This document shows positions 51,994 through 59,368 of a DNA stretch of 64,000 nt, one piece after another. Both the position numbers and the translations under genes were made by a program. The stretch comes from SIG440 sp045120135. Lineage in GTDB: Bacteria; Bacillota; Clostridia; Monoglobales; Monoglobaceae. The stretch spans positions 1-64,000 of the forward strand of contig JBGVEN010000020.1 in NCBI GenBank assembly GCA_045120135.1, given 5' to 3'. The notes beneath the pieces are model-generated. The model was not told the origin of the DNA. It saw only the letters and a list, made by a program, of their open reading frames with translations, and ran no database searches. Within the stretch, counting starts at the first letter, position 1; each line of letters starts with the position of its first letter.

Positions 51994-53394
51994 ATGGTAG
52001 GAACACCGTTTATCCCCGAAGCCATAACTGTACATCTTGGACCTCCGGATTCGGACGCCGAAAATGTAACGGTCAGTTTTGCGGATTACATAAAAAATGT
52101 AGCGTCAAGTGAGATTTATCCCACCTGGCCCGAAAATGCACTTCGTGCAAATATCTATGCCCAGATTTCCTATGCGTTAAATCGGGTTTATACAGAGTAT
52201 TACAGGTCAAGAGGCTATGACTTTGACATAACTAATTCAACCGCCTTTGACCAGTCGTTTGTCAGAAACCGTGATATTTTTGAAAGCGTCAGCCGCATTG
52301 TGGACGAGATATTTAATGATTACATAAGACGGCAGGGCTTTGTAGAGCCCCTTTTTGCGGCGTTTTGTGACGGGCGTGAGGTGACTTGCGACGGTCTGTC
52401 CCAGTGGGGAAGTGTTGCTCTCGCAAATCAGGGAAGAACGCCGTATGAAATCCTTACAAATTATTATGGCAATGACATAGACATTGTTCAGGACGCACCC
52501 ATTCAGAATATCACCGAGTCCTATCCGGGCGAGGTGCTTGAACTTGGCAGCTCGGGGCAGGAGGTTAGAACAATTCAGGTTCAGCTTAACCGCATTTCGA
52601 GGGACTATCCGTCTATACCTAAAATTCCGCAAATAGACGGAGTTTTCGGTGTTGAAACCGAAAATGCAGTAAGGGCATTTCAGGGAATATTTAATCTTGA
52701 ACAGGACGGACGGGTGGGCAAGGCGACATGGTACAGGATAAAGAGAATTTTTGTCGCCGTTTCAAACCTTGCTGAGCTTAATTCCGAGGGGGTGAGAATT
52801 GCGGATATTCCCAAACAGTTTGTTGCGGAAATACGTCCCGGCGACAGAGGTAATCCTGTAAGGGTAATTCAGTATTATCTTTCTATTATTGCTGTATACA
52901 ACAATGCAATACCGGCGCCGGCAATCGACAGTATTTACGGAAACGCAACACAAAACGCTGTCAGAGCATTTCAGGGGGCGTACGGCTTGACGCAGACGGG
53001 AGTTGTCAATGAGGCAACATGGGATAAAATAACAGAGGTGTATTTAGGAATTCTTGCGCAAAATCCGCCGCAATTTTTTGCGTCGGAGAGCGTTCCGTAT
53101 CCCGGTCAGCCGCTTGTTCCGGGTAGCAGCGGCGATGCAGTAAGGGTTCTGCAGGAGAGGCTTTCATACATATCGGGACAAAACAGCGCAATTTCACCGG
53201 TCGAGGTCACAGGGTATTTTGGTGAGCAGACAACCAACTCGGTCAATTCGTTCTATGCCTTTGAGGGTTTGCCGCAGCGTGGCTTTGTAGGTCCGGGATT
53301 ATGGCAGCTGATAGAGGAAGAATATCTTAATTTAAGAGGCGGAGAAGCAAAAACGGCAGGCCAAAGTCCCGGCTCCGCAGTGGGAGGAGAATAA
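51994..53394 (+). CDS. SpoIID-like domain protein with three peptidoglycan-binding repeats
   Basis: 466 residues. Residues 25-165 resemble the SpoIID/LytB domain (VSFADYIKNVASSEIYPTWPENALRANIYAQISYALN), a lytic transglycosylase fold in SpoIID; Glu40 aligns with its catalytic Glu. Three PG_binding_1 repeats follow at about 185-252, 281-352 and 377-445 (each with LGSSGxxVRxxQ, DGxFGxxTxxAVxAFQ, GxVGxxTW). Start at 51994 after GGGAGG; the frame is open 13 codons further but overlaps the previous gene. No signal peptide or membrane anchor is visible, which is odd for a wall enzyme. Confidence 0.8.
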   Translation: MVGTPFIPEAITVHLGPPDSDAENVTVSFADYIKNVASSEIYPTWPENALRANIYAQISYALNRVYTEYYRSRGYDFDITNSTAFDQSFVRNRDIFESVSRIVDEIFNDYIRRQGFVEPLFAAFCDGREVTCDGLSQWGSVALANQGRTPYEILTNYYGNDIDIVQDAPIQNITESYPGEVLELGSSGQEVRTIQVQLNRISRDYPSIPKIPQIDGVFGVETENAVRAFQGIFNLEQDGRVGKATWYRIKRIFVAVSNLAELNSEGVRIADIPKQFVAEIRPGDRGNPVRVIQYYLSIIAVYNNAIPAPAIDSIYGNATQNAVRAFQGAYGLTQTGVVNEATWDKITEVYLGILAQNPPQFFASESVPYPGQPLVPGSSGDAVRVLQERLSYISGQNSAISPVEVTGYFGEQTTNSVNSFYAFEGLPQRGFVGPGLWQLIEEEYLNLRGGEAKTAGQSPGSAVGGE

Positions 53395-53395
53395 A

Positions 53396-53965
53396 ATGGA
53401 CGGACAAATTACCAATATAAATAATCCGCACATCCGGAATCGTGAATATACATCAAGGCTGGACGATTCGTCGAATATTTATGAATTGCAGACCTACCTG
53501 CGATATATTTCAAAATACATAGACGGTATTCCAAAGCTTAACCCTGACGGTATTTATGGTCCGGAAACAATTGATGCCGTTAAGGCGTTTCAGCGAAAGA
53601 ACGGACTCCCGCCGACGGGGACTGCGGATTTTGAAACCTGGACGAGAATTGTTGAGGTGTATGATGACCTCGTGCGCCAGAACGAGCTCCCTCACCTTGT
53701 TTCGGTGTATCCCCTTGAAATTCCGCATCTTAAAGAGGGTGACGATTTTGAAGAGATTTATGTTTTGCAGATTATGCTGCGTCGCATAGCAAAGATTTTT
53801 AAAAACATAACAATGCCCGATTTGACGGGTGTGTACGATGCAAAAACAAAAGAGGCGGTACGGGATTTCAGCAGGCTTTACGGCAAGGAAAGCTTCGGTA
53901 CGGTTGACCGTGAGCTTTGGAATATTCTTACAGATACCTACAACGCATTCACATATAACGGCTGA
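53396..53965 (+). CDS. Peptidoglycan-binding repeat protein
   Basis: 189 residues, made of two PG_binding_1 repeats (about 25-90 with DGIYGPETIDAVKAFQ, and 112-185 with TGVYDAKTKEAVRDFS). No catalytic domain, signal peptide or anchor. It starts one base after the upstream stop with GGAGGAG before the ATG, so it is translated with the SpoIID-like gene. It probably targets or tethers that protein to wall or cortex. Confidence 0.82.
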   Translation: MDGQITNINNPHIRNREYTSRLDDSSNIYELQTYLRYISKYIDGIPKLNPDGIYGPETIDAVKAFQRKNGLPPTGTADFETWTRIVEVYDDLVRQNELPHLVSVYPLEIPHLKEGDDFEEIYVLQIMLRRIAKIFKNITMPDLTGVYDAKTKEAVRDFSRLYGKESFGTVDRELWNILTDTYNAFTYNG

Positions 53966-53968
53966 CGG

Positions 53969-53997
53969 TTGACAAAGCCTTGAGTGTTTGTTAAAAT
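53969..53997 (+). promoter_or_regulatory. trmB promoter
   Basis: TTGACA (53969-53974), 17-bp spacer, TAAAAT (53992-53997). Confidence 0.75.
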
Positions 53998-54027
53998 AAA
54001 CAAAGCAACAAAACGGAGGAAAGCAAA

Positions 54028-54672
54028 ATGAGAATGCGAAGAAAAAAGCACAGGGAGGAACGCCTCGAAAGCTGTGCTGAAATTATGATACAGGATGTTT
54101 TTGAATATGAATCTGACCTTGCGGAGGTGTTTGAAAGAACTGCACCGCTTCATTTGGAGATAGGCTGCGGAAAGGGCGACTTTATCAGTACTCTTGCAGA
54201 ACTAAACCCCGATATAAATTATATTGCGTTTGAGAAGAATCTTGATGTGTTGGTTCTGGCGGCGGAAAAGGTTGCGGCAAAGGCCCTAACCAATGTCAGG
54301 TTTGTTCCCGGTGACGCCGAGGCTCTTGGTCAGCTCAACGAACAACAAAGCGTCGAAAGGCTTTACATCAACTTCTGCGACCCGTGGCATAAATGGGGGC
54401 ATCGCAAAAGACGGCTCACCCACGAGAGATATCTTGCAATTTACGAAAGGCTTATGAAAAGCGGTGGCGAGATACATTTTAAAACTGATAATGCGCCGCT
54501 ATTTGAGTTTTCGCTCAATTCCTTTTCTGATTACGGAATGAAATTAAAAAACATTACCCTCGACCTGCATAACAGCAGATTTGAAGGTAATGTTATGACC
54601 GAATATGAAAAACTGTTTTCGGAAAAAGGTCAGCCGATTTACAGATGTGAGGCTATTTTCTGCCAACGGTAA
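54028..54672 (+). CDS. trmB: tRNA (guanine-N7-)-methyltransferase
   Basis: 214 residues. It methylates G46 of tRNA with SAM. LEIGCGKGDFI (SAM loop), NYIAFEKN, NFCDPWHKWGHRKRRL and IHFKTDN are the standard motifs. ACGGAGG precedes the ATG. Its 3' end overlaps the convergent membrane protein gene by 20 bases. Confidence 0.95.
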   Translation: MRMRRKKHREERLESCAEIMIQDVFEYESDLAEVFERTAPLHLEIGCGKGDFISTLAELNPDINYIAFEKNLDVLVLAAEKVAAKALTNVRFVPGDAEALGQLNEQQSVERLYINFCDPWHKWGHRKRRLTHERYLAIYERLMKSGGEIHFKTDNAPLFEFSLNSFSDYGMKLKNITLDLHNSRFEGNVMTEYEKLFSEKGQPIYRCEAIFCQR

Positions 54673-55087
54673 GTTCCGGGGTAAGGAAGATTAGTGCAAA
54701 CATTGCAAGCTGTGCTGCAATGAATGAGACATAGTCGTATCCGGTTTTAAGCATAGGCTCTAAAAATCTTGTCGGGAGAAACAGCCACATGTACATAAAG
54801 AACCTGTTGTGGTATAAAACTCCGGAAACAAGTGTATAAATTGCAAAGCTTATTAGGGCTGGAATAAAATACTCCGAAGCGGTAAAACTGTCAAGATAAA
54901 GCTTTGACCAGCTTTTAAATGTGATAAACAAAAACAGCATAAGCGATGAAAAGTTAAGAATAAGGCATACAACAGGATTGGGCAATGCTGAATCTCTGTA
55001 TATCATAAGTGAGAATATTACCGAACATATTATGCCAAATAAGAAGACTTTGAGTGTTTCAAAAAAAGCTCTGCGTACTATATACAT
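54653..55087 (-). CDS. Hypothetical four-span membrane protein
   Basis: 144 residues, mostly hydrophobic, with four predicted spans (about 10-30, 38-58, 70-92, 118-138). Charged ends are short. The start at 55087 follows AAGGATGG; an ATG three codons earlier lies within that site. It has no recognisable family and no operon partner. It converges on trmB with overlapping ends. Confidence 0.65.
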   Translation of the reverse strand: MYIVRRAFFETLKVFLFGIICSVIFSLMIYRDSALPNPVVCLILNFSSLMLFLFITFKSWSKLYLDSFTASEYFIPALISFAIYTLVSGVLYHNRFFMYMWLFLPTRFLEPMLKTGYDYVSFIAAQLAMFALIFLTPELTVGRK

Positions 55088-55182
55088 AAAAACCATCCTT
55101 AAATTATATATGTTGTATGTATTTTATCATAACCTTGCAAAATATGCAAGAATAAAATATTTGAAAATAAAATAAAAAACAG

Positions 55183-55211
55183 TTGACAAACGGGGAAAGC
55201 TGTGATAAAAT
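55183..55211 (+). promoter_or_regulatory. Promoter of the infC-rpmI-rplT operon
   Basis: TTGACA (55183-55188), 17-bp spacer, TAAAAT (55206-55211). Confidence 0.85.
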
Positions 55212-55217
55212 AGCTCA

Positions 55218-55316
55218 AGTAAAGCAGAAGGTCCGCTTCTCCCCTCAGCTTACGGCGAAAGGGTCAAAAGATTTTGATTTTTTGAGTGCGGAGCTTTATG
55301 CTTCCGCACTTTTTTG
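55218..55316 (+). promoter_or_regulatory. infC leader with transcription attenuator (candidate L20 leader)
   Basis: After the promoter, about 70 nt of structured leader precede an intrinsic terminator: GTGCGGA/TCCGCAC (55286-55292 / 55303-55309) then six T. It lies 40 bases ahead of infC. In B. subtilis the same operon is controlled by L20 binding to such a leader, so autoregulation by RplT is the natural guess. Confidence 0.65.
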
Positions 55317-55357
55317 TTTATTCAAAACGGTGCAGACTGTTTCGGAGGTGTTTAGGT

Positions 55358-55873
55358 ATAGCTAAGCAGGAGTTAATGATTAACGAAGAAATCAAAGACA
55401 AAGAGGTTCGCCTTATAGGCCCCGATGGTGGACAGCTGGGCGTTGTTTCTGCAAAGGAAGCACTCGCTATGGCAGACCAGCATAATCTGGACCTTGTTAA
55501 GATTGCGCCACAGGCAAAACCGCCGGTTTGCAGAATTATGGATTATGGCAAACACAAGTTTGAGCTTGCAAAGCGTGAAAAAGAGGCGAAGAAGAATCAA
55601 AAGGTTATCGCAATAAAAGAGGTTCGTTTGAGTCCCAATATTGATGACCACGATTTCAACACAAAGGTTAATCAGGGCATTAAGTTTTTAAAGGCCGGCG
55701 ATAAGGTTAAGGTTTCGGTACGCTTCAGAGGCCGTGAAATTACTCACAGCGCAAGCGGTAAGGAACTTTTGCTTAAGGTCAAGGATGCAATGGCTGAATT
55801 CGGCGTTGTTGAAAAGGACATTAAGATGGAAGGCCGCAGTATGGCTATGTTTGTATCACCAAAGAAAGCATAA
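55358..55873 (+). CDS. infC: Translation initiation factor IF-3, predicted AUA start
   Basis: 171 residues if started at ATA 55358 (IAKQELMINEEIKDKEVRLI). IF-3 prevents subunit joining and proofreads the start codon. The N-domain (INEEIKDKEVRLIGPDG) and C-domain (IKEVRLSPNIDDHDFNTK, RFRGREITH) are both complete. A strong GGAGGTG lies seven bases before ATA. The in-frame ATG at 55376 would be 25 bases from it, and no ATG, GTG or TTG is better placed. Non-canonical infC starts are known (AUU in E. coli) and allow autorepression. The alternative is initiation at the ATG using the weak AGGAG three bases before it. Confidence 0.9.
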   Translation: MAKQELMINEEIKDKEVRLIGPDGGQLGVVSAKEALAMADQHNLDLVKIAPQAKPPVCRIMDYGKHKFELAKREKEAKKNQKVIAIKEVRLSPNIDDHDFNTKVNQGIKFLKAGDKVKVSVRFRGREITHSASGKELLLKVKDAMAEFGVVEKDIKMEGRSMAMFVSPKKA

Positions 55874-55932
55874 GGCTGTTCGCAATTTGGACAAAAGCTT
55901 TCAAAAGTTTATTTATGGAAGGAGAATAAAAG

Positions 55933-56130
55933 ATGCCTAAAATTAAGACACACAAAGGCTCTGCAAAACGTTTCGGCGTTACAAAGAACGGTAAAATCAA
56001 AAGAGGTAAGGCTTACAGAAGCCACATTCTCAACAAGAAGTCAACAAAGAGAAAAAGAAAGCTCAGAAAGGGCGGCTACCTTGCAACTGCAAATGCTGCT
56101 ACAATCAAGAGCATGATTCCTTACAAATAA
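55933..56130 (+). CDS. rpmI: Ribosomal protein L35
   Basis: 65 residues, very basic (KIKTHKGSAKRFGVTKNGKI at the N-terminus). A 50S protein. AAGGAG precedes the ATG. It lies between infC and rplT as in most bacteria. Confidence 0.97.
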   Translation: MPKIKTHKGSAKRFGVTKNGKIKRGKAYRSHILNKKSTKRKRKLRKGGYLATANAATIKSMIPYK

Positions 56131-56243
56131 GAAGCTCAGCTTCGGGTTTGCCGGGAATATTGGTAGCAGTTCGCAGGAGATGCGACGGATTTTACAGGCG
56201 GAGAAGTTCCGCATAATTGTTTAGATGAAAGGAGTCTTTAGAC

Positions 56244-56588
56244 ATGGCAAGAGTTAAAGGTGCTATGAACACCAGAAAAAGACATAAGAAAATATTGAAA
56301 TTAGCTAAAGGATACAGAGGCGCGAAGAGCAAGCTCTTCAGAACTGCAAATCAGGCAGTTATGAAGTCGCTCACATACGCATATCGTGACAGAAAGCAGA
56401 AGAAGAGAAACTTCAGACAGCTCTGGATTGCACGTATCAATGCTGCAACAAGAGCAAACGGTATGAGCTACAGCGTATTTATGAATGGTCTCAAGAAGAA
56501 CGGTATTGAGATTAACAGAAAGATGCTTGCAGAAATTGCAGTATCTGACCCCGCAGCTTTTGCTAAGCTGGTTGAAAAGGTTAAATAA
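56244..56588 (+). CDS. rplT: Ribosomal protein L20
   Basis: 114 residues, a few shorter than usual. RHKKILKLAKGYRGAKSKLFR and RQLWIARINAATRANGMSYS are diagnostic. It is an assembly protein of the 50S subunit and in Firmicutes represses its own operon. GAAAGGAG precedes the ATG, and the gene ends at a very strong terminator. Confidence 0.97.
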   Translation: MARVKGAMNTRKRHKKILKLAKGYRGAKSKLFRTANQAVMKSLTYAYRDRKQKKRNFRQLWIARINAATRANGMSYSVFMNGLKKNGIEINRKMLAEIAVSDPAAFAKLVEKVK

Positions 56589-56598
56589 AAGTGTTTTT

Positions 56599-56634
56599 GA
56601 AAAAGTTATATCGCGCACGCGATATAACTTTTTC
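56599..56634 (+). terminator. Terminator of the infC operon
   Basis: Seventeen-base inverted repeat (56599-56615 / 56618-56634) centred on CA, rich in AT at its base and GCG at its tip, ending in T. Confidence 0.85.
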
Positions 56635-56692
56635 GTACATAATAGAAAAATGACGGCAGTTGACAGAATTCGCTGTCAGGAGGGCGTATAAT

Positions 56693-57403
56693 ATGAGAGA
56701 AGAACAGATATACAATCCGGTCTCCGGTATCAATCAGATGATTGATGATATAGAGGGTTTTATCAATCCTATGGTCTTTTATTTTCAGCCTGTAATGCGT
56801 ATTATGGGAATGATAAACTTGTTTTTAGTAATTGCTTTGTTTGCGGGTCTTTTGTGTTATCTTATATTTATAAGAAAGCATAGTATAAAGAAAAAACTTG
56901 CAAATAACAAAACCTATATTTTTGCCGGGGTAATGCTTGCAGCTTATGCATTTTTGACCGAAACTCCGGTGAAGCTTGGTCCGTACATTAATTTTAACTT
57001 TGCACTTTTTGTTATGCCTGTTTTTGCAAAGAAAATGGGTCCGCTTATGGCGTGTATTTTTGGTATGCTTCAGTACGGTATTTCATTTGTTATGCACAGC
57101 GGCGAAGCATTTAGCTTTACAACATTGCTGCTTGCCGGAATAAGCGGTATGCTTTACGGAAGATTTCTTTATGCACGTAAAACCACTTATTTAAGATGCT
57201 TGTGGACAAAGTTTATTGTTAATATGGTGTGCAATGTAATATTTGTTCCTATGCTTATCGGCGACAGCCTAACTGCAGAGATTGCAAATGCTATTACACA
57301 TAACATTGTTTCGAATATAGTGCTTGTTCCGCTTCAGGCTCTGCTTATTTATGTTGCACTTATTGCATATAAAAAGGTTGAGACTGCATTAAAAGAGGAT
57401 TAA
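56693..57403 (+). CDS. ECF transporter S component, folate family
   Basis: 236 residues, mostly membrane: an extra N-terminal segment (about 30-58) then the six-span S-component core (YIFAGVMLAAYAFLTETPVKLG, LGPYINFNFALFVMPVFAKKMGPL, AGISGMLYGRFLYARK). It would bind a vitamin, probably folate or a relative, and work with the shared EcfA/A'/T module encoded elsewhere. Start at 56693 follows AGGAGG by nine bases. A small TGACAG/CTGTCA hairpin sits right before that site. No THF riboswitch is seen. The exact vitamin is inferred from family likeness only. Confidence 0.8.
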   Translation: MREEQIYNPVSGINQMIDDIEGFINPMVFYFQPVMRIMGMINLFLVIALFAGLLCYLIFIRKHSIKKKLANNKTYIFAGVMLAAYAFLTETPVKLGPYINFNFALFVMPVFAKKMGPLMACIFGMLQYGISFVMHSGEAFSFTTLLLAGISGMLYGRFLYARKTTYLRCLWTKFIVNMVCNVIFVPMLIGDSLTAEIANAITHNIVSNIVLVPLQALLIYVALIAYKKVETALKED

Positions 57404-57408
57404 AGCTG

Positions 57409-58188
57409 ATGATAAACGATATATCCGCAAAGGATAACAAAAATCTTAAGCTGATCAGACAGCTTAAAAAAAAGAATGGCCGAGACGCCAATAACAAATT
57501 TATTGTTGAAGGCAAAAAAATTGTTCTCGAGGCTCTTGAGTATGCTGCAGATGATATTTTCTGTGTTGTTGTCAGTGATGAGTTTTGCCTTAAGGAATCT
57601 CAACTGGTGGAAAAATGTGATGATGTGTGCGGCAGAATTTACAGAGTTTCCAAAACCGTATTTGATGAGCTGTCAGATACAGATACACCGCAAGGTATAC
57701 TCGCTGTAATTGAGCAAAGGACTGAGGAATTTAAACCCGATATAAATTCCGGTAGAATTCTTATTCTTGACGGGATTTCAGAGCCGGGTAATATGGGGAC
57801 TATAATTCGTACTGCCGAAGCAATAGGATTTGACGGAATTTATTTGATGAAGGGCTGTACTGATGTGTATGCTCCTAAAACTGTAAGGTCCACAATGGGG
57901 TCTGTTTTTCGCGTAAAAATGAAAAACGGTTGCTCTGTTGAACATCTTACTGAACTGAAAGATAGGGGATTTTCTGTAATTGCAACAACCCCCTCCGGAA
58001 ATGTTGCATTGGAAGAATATGATGCACCTTTAAGGTGTGCGGTGGTTATCGGCAATGAGGCTCACGGTGTAAGTGATGAAGTTATGGAAACTGCCGATGA
58101 AAAAATAAAGATTACTATGGGTGGAAAGGCAGAATCCCTCAATGCTGCAATTGCGGCCGGAATAGTTATGCACTGGCTGAAAAACTAA
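57409..58188 (+). CDS. SPOUT-family RNA 2'-O-methyltransferase (TrmH/SpoU)
   Basis: 259 residues. The N-terminal substrate-binding domain (about 1-95: KFIVEGKKIVLEAL) is followed by the knotted SPOUT domain with motif 1 ILDGISEPGNMGTIIRTAEA, motif 2 VVIGNEAHGVSDE and motif 3 MGGKAESLNAAIAAGI. It methylates a ribose in rRNA or tRNA; the target cannot be told. It starts five bases after the ECF gene. Confidence 0.9.
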   Translation: MINDISAKDNKNLKLIRQLKKKNGRDANNKFIVEGKKIVLEALEYAADDIFCVVVSDEFCLKESQLVEKCDDVCGRIYRVSKTVFDELSDTDTPQGILAVIEQRTEEFKPDINSGRILILDGISEPGNMGTIIRTAEAIGFDGIYLMKGCTDVYAPKTVRSTMGSVFRVKMKNGCSVEHLTELKDRGFSVIATTPSGNVALEEYDAPLRCAVVIGNEAHGVSDEVMETADEKIKITMGGKAESLNAAIAAGIVMHWLKN

Positions 58189-58231
58189 ATTGTGGGAATA
58201 TGGCTCTGCTTTGTTTGAGAAAGAATTAAAT

Positions 58232-59353
58232 ATGGAACTTTTATACGAAATATGGCTTCACACAATCTGTGATTTTGACCCGAGTCTTGCTTCAAAAGTT
58301 GTCCCCAGGTTTGAGCGGCGAGAAATGGGATTTTCCTCTCCGGAGCTAGATATGCTGGAACTTCGTGACGCAGGTGTTTCCGAAAAGATTGTTGACAGAA
58401 TTGGTGAGCCTGAATATTTTAAGAAAGCTACCGGCATAATTGAATATTGCAGGGACAACGGAATCCGGATTATAACACAAAAGTCTGAGGAATATCCTGA
58501 TTTGTTGCGAAGCACTTGTGTTGCACCAAGAGTTCTGTTTGCAAAGGGCCGCAAGCTGGATTTGAATGGTGGGGTAAGTGTTTCGGTTTCGGGTAGTCGC
58601 AAACCTACCAACCAGGGCAAGGTAATGGCAAGAGGAATCGGCAGAAGTCTCGCGGAAAATGGCATTGTAACAGTAAGCGGAATGGCGGAAGGTATAGACG
58701 CCGAGGCTCATTGGGGTGCTATAGAGGGCGGCGGTATAAAAATTGCTGTACTTGCCGGTGGCGTTGATATGATTTACCCCAAAAGCAACCAAAAGCTCTA
58801 TCGTGAAATAATTAAGCACGGAACTGTTGTTTCGGAAAGACCGCCGGGAACTGTAGGGAAAAGCTATTTTTATCAACAACGCAACAGATTGGTTGTGGGC
58901 CTTGGGCTGGGTACGGTTTTTGTTGAGGGCGAGATAAAAAGCGGAACATCAATGACCGCCAGACTTGCTCTGGATAATAACCGTGATATATTTGCAGTGC
59001 CCGGTAATCCCATGAACCCTAATGCCGGACTTCCCAATCAACTGATATCGGAAGGTGCGGTTGTTGTAAATGATATAAATGTTCCTGCTGAGTATTATCG
59101 TGCACAAAACCCTGAACTTTTCGGGATGATTCCGCAAATTCCGGTGTTTGAAGAGCCGGAAAAAGCGGTTTTAACAGACGAAGATAAAATTGTAAAATAC
59201 TTGAGAGAAAAGGGCGATGCAGTTGCCCTTGACAAGATTTCAGAGGCTCTCGGAATTGCTGTGAGTACGTTAAGCGGCAAACTTACTGTGCTTGCAATTA
59301 AAGGTATTGTACGTCAGGAGAGCGGAAATCGATATATAATTGCTAAAAAATAG
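58232..59353 (+). CDS. dprA: DNA processing protein DprA/Smf
   Basis: 373 residues. It loads RecA on incoming single-stranded DNA during transformation. SAM-like N-terminus (1-80), Rossmann DprA domain (about 90-300: SGSRKPTNQG, SGMAEGIDAEAH, GGVDMIYPKSN, YFYQQRNRLV) and a C-terminal winged helix (about 315-370). Start placed at ATG 58232; a TTG at 58190 is open but lacks a binding site. It precedes topA, the usual order in Firmicutes. Confidence 0.93.
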   Translation: MELLYEIWLHTICDFDPSLASKVVPRFERREMGFSSPELDMLELRDAGVSEKIVDRIGEPEYFKKATGIIEYCRDNGIRIITQKSEEYPDLLRSTCVAPRVLFAKGRKLDLNGGVSVSVSGSRKPTNQGKVMARGIGRSLAENGIVTVSGMAEGIDAEAHWGAIEGGGIKIAVLAGGVDMIYPKSNQKLYREIIKHGTVVSERPPGTVGKSYFYQQRNRLVVGLGLGTVFVEGEIKSGTSMTARLALDNNRDIFAVPGNPMNPNAGLPNQLISEGAVVVNDINVPAEYYRAQNPELFGMIPQIPVFEEPEKAVLTDEDKIVKYLREKGDAVALDKISEALGIAVSTLSGKLTVLAIKGIVRQESGNRYIIAKK

Positions 59354-59368
59354 AGTGGAGGCTGACAG

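Noticed and set aside
56635..56692. THF riboswitch ahead of the folate-type ECF gene
   Set aside because: Only about 58 bases separate the rplT terminator from the start codon, and the conserved THF riboswitch elements are not there.
56660..56692. TTGACA...TATAAT before the ECF S component
   Set aside because: The spacer is 21 bp and the -10 would abut the start codon, so it is a poor promoter.
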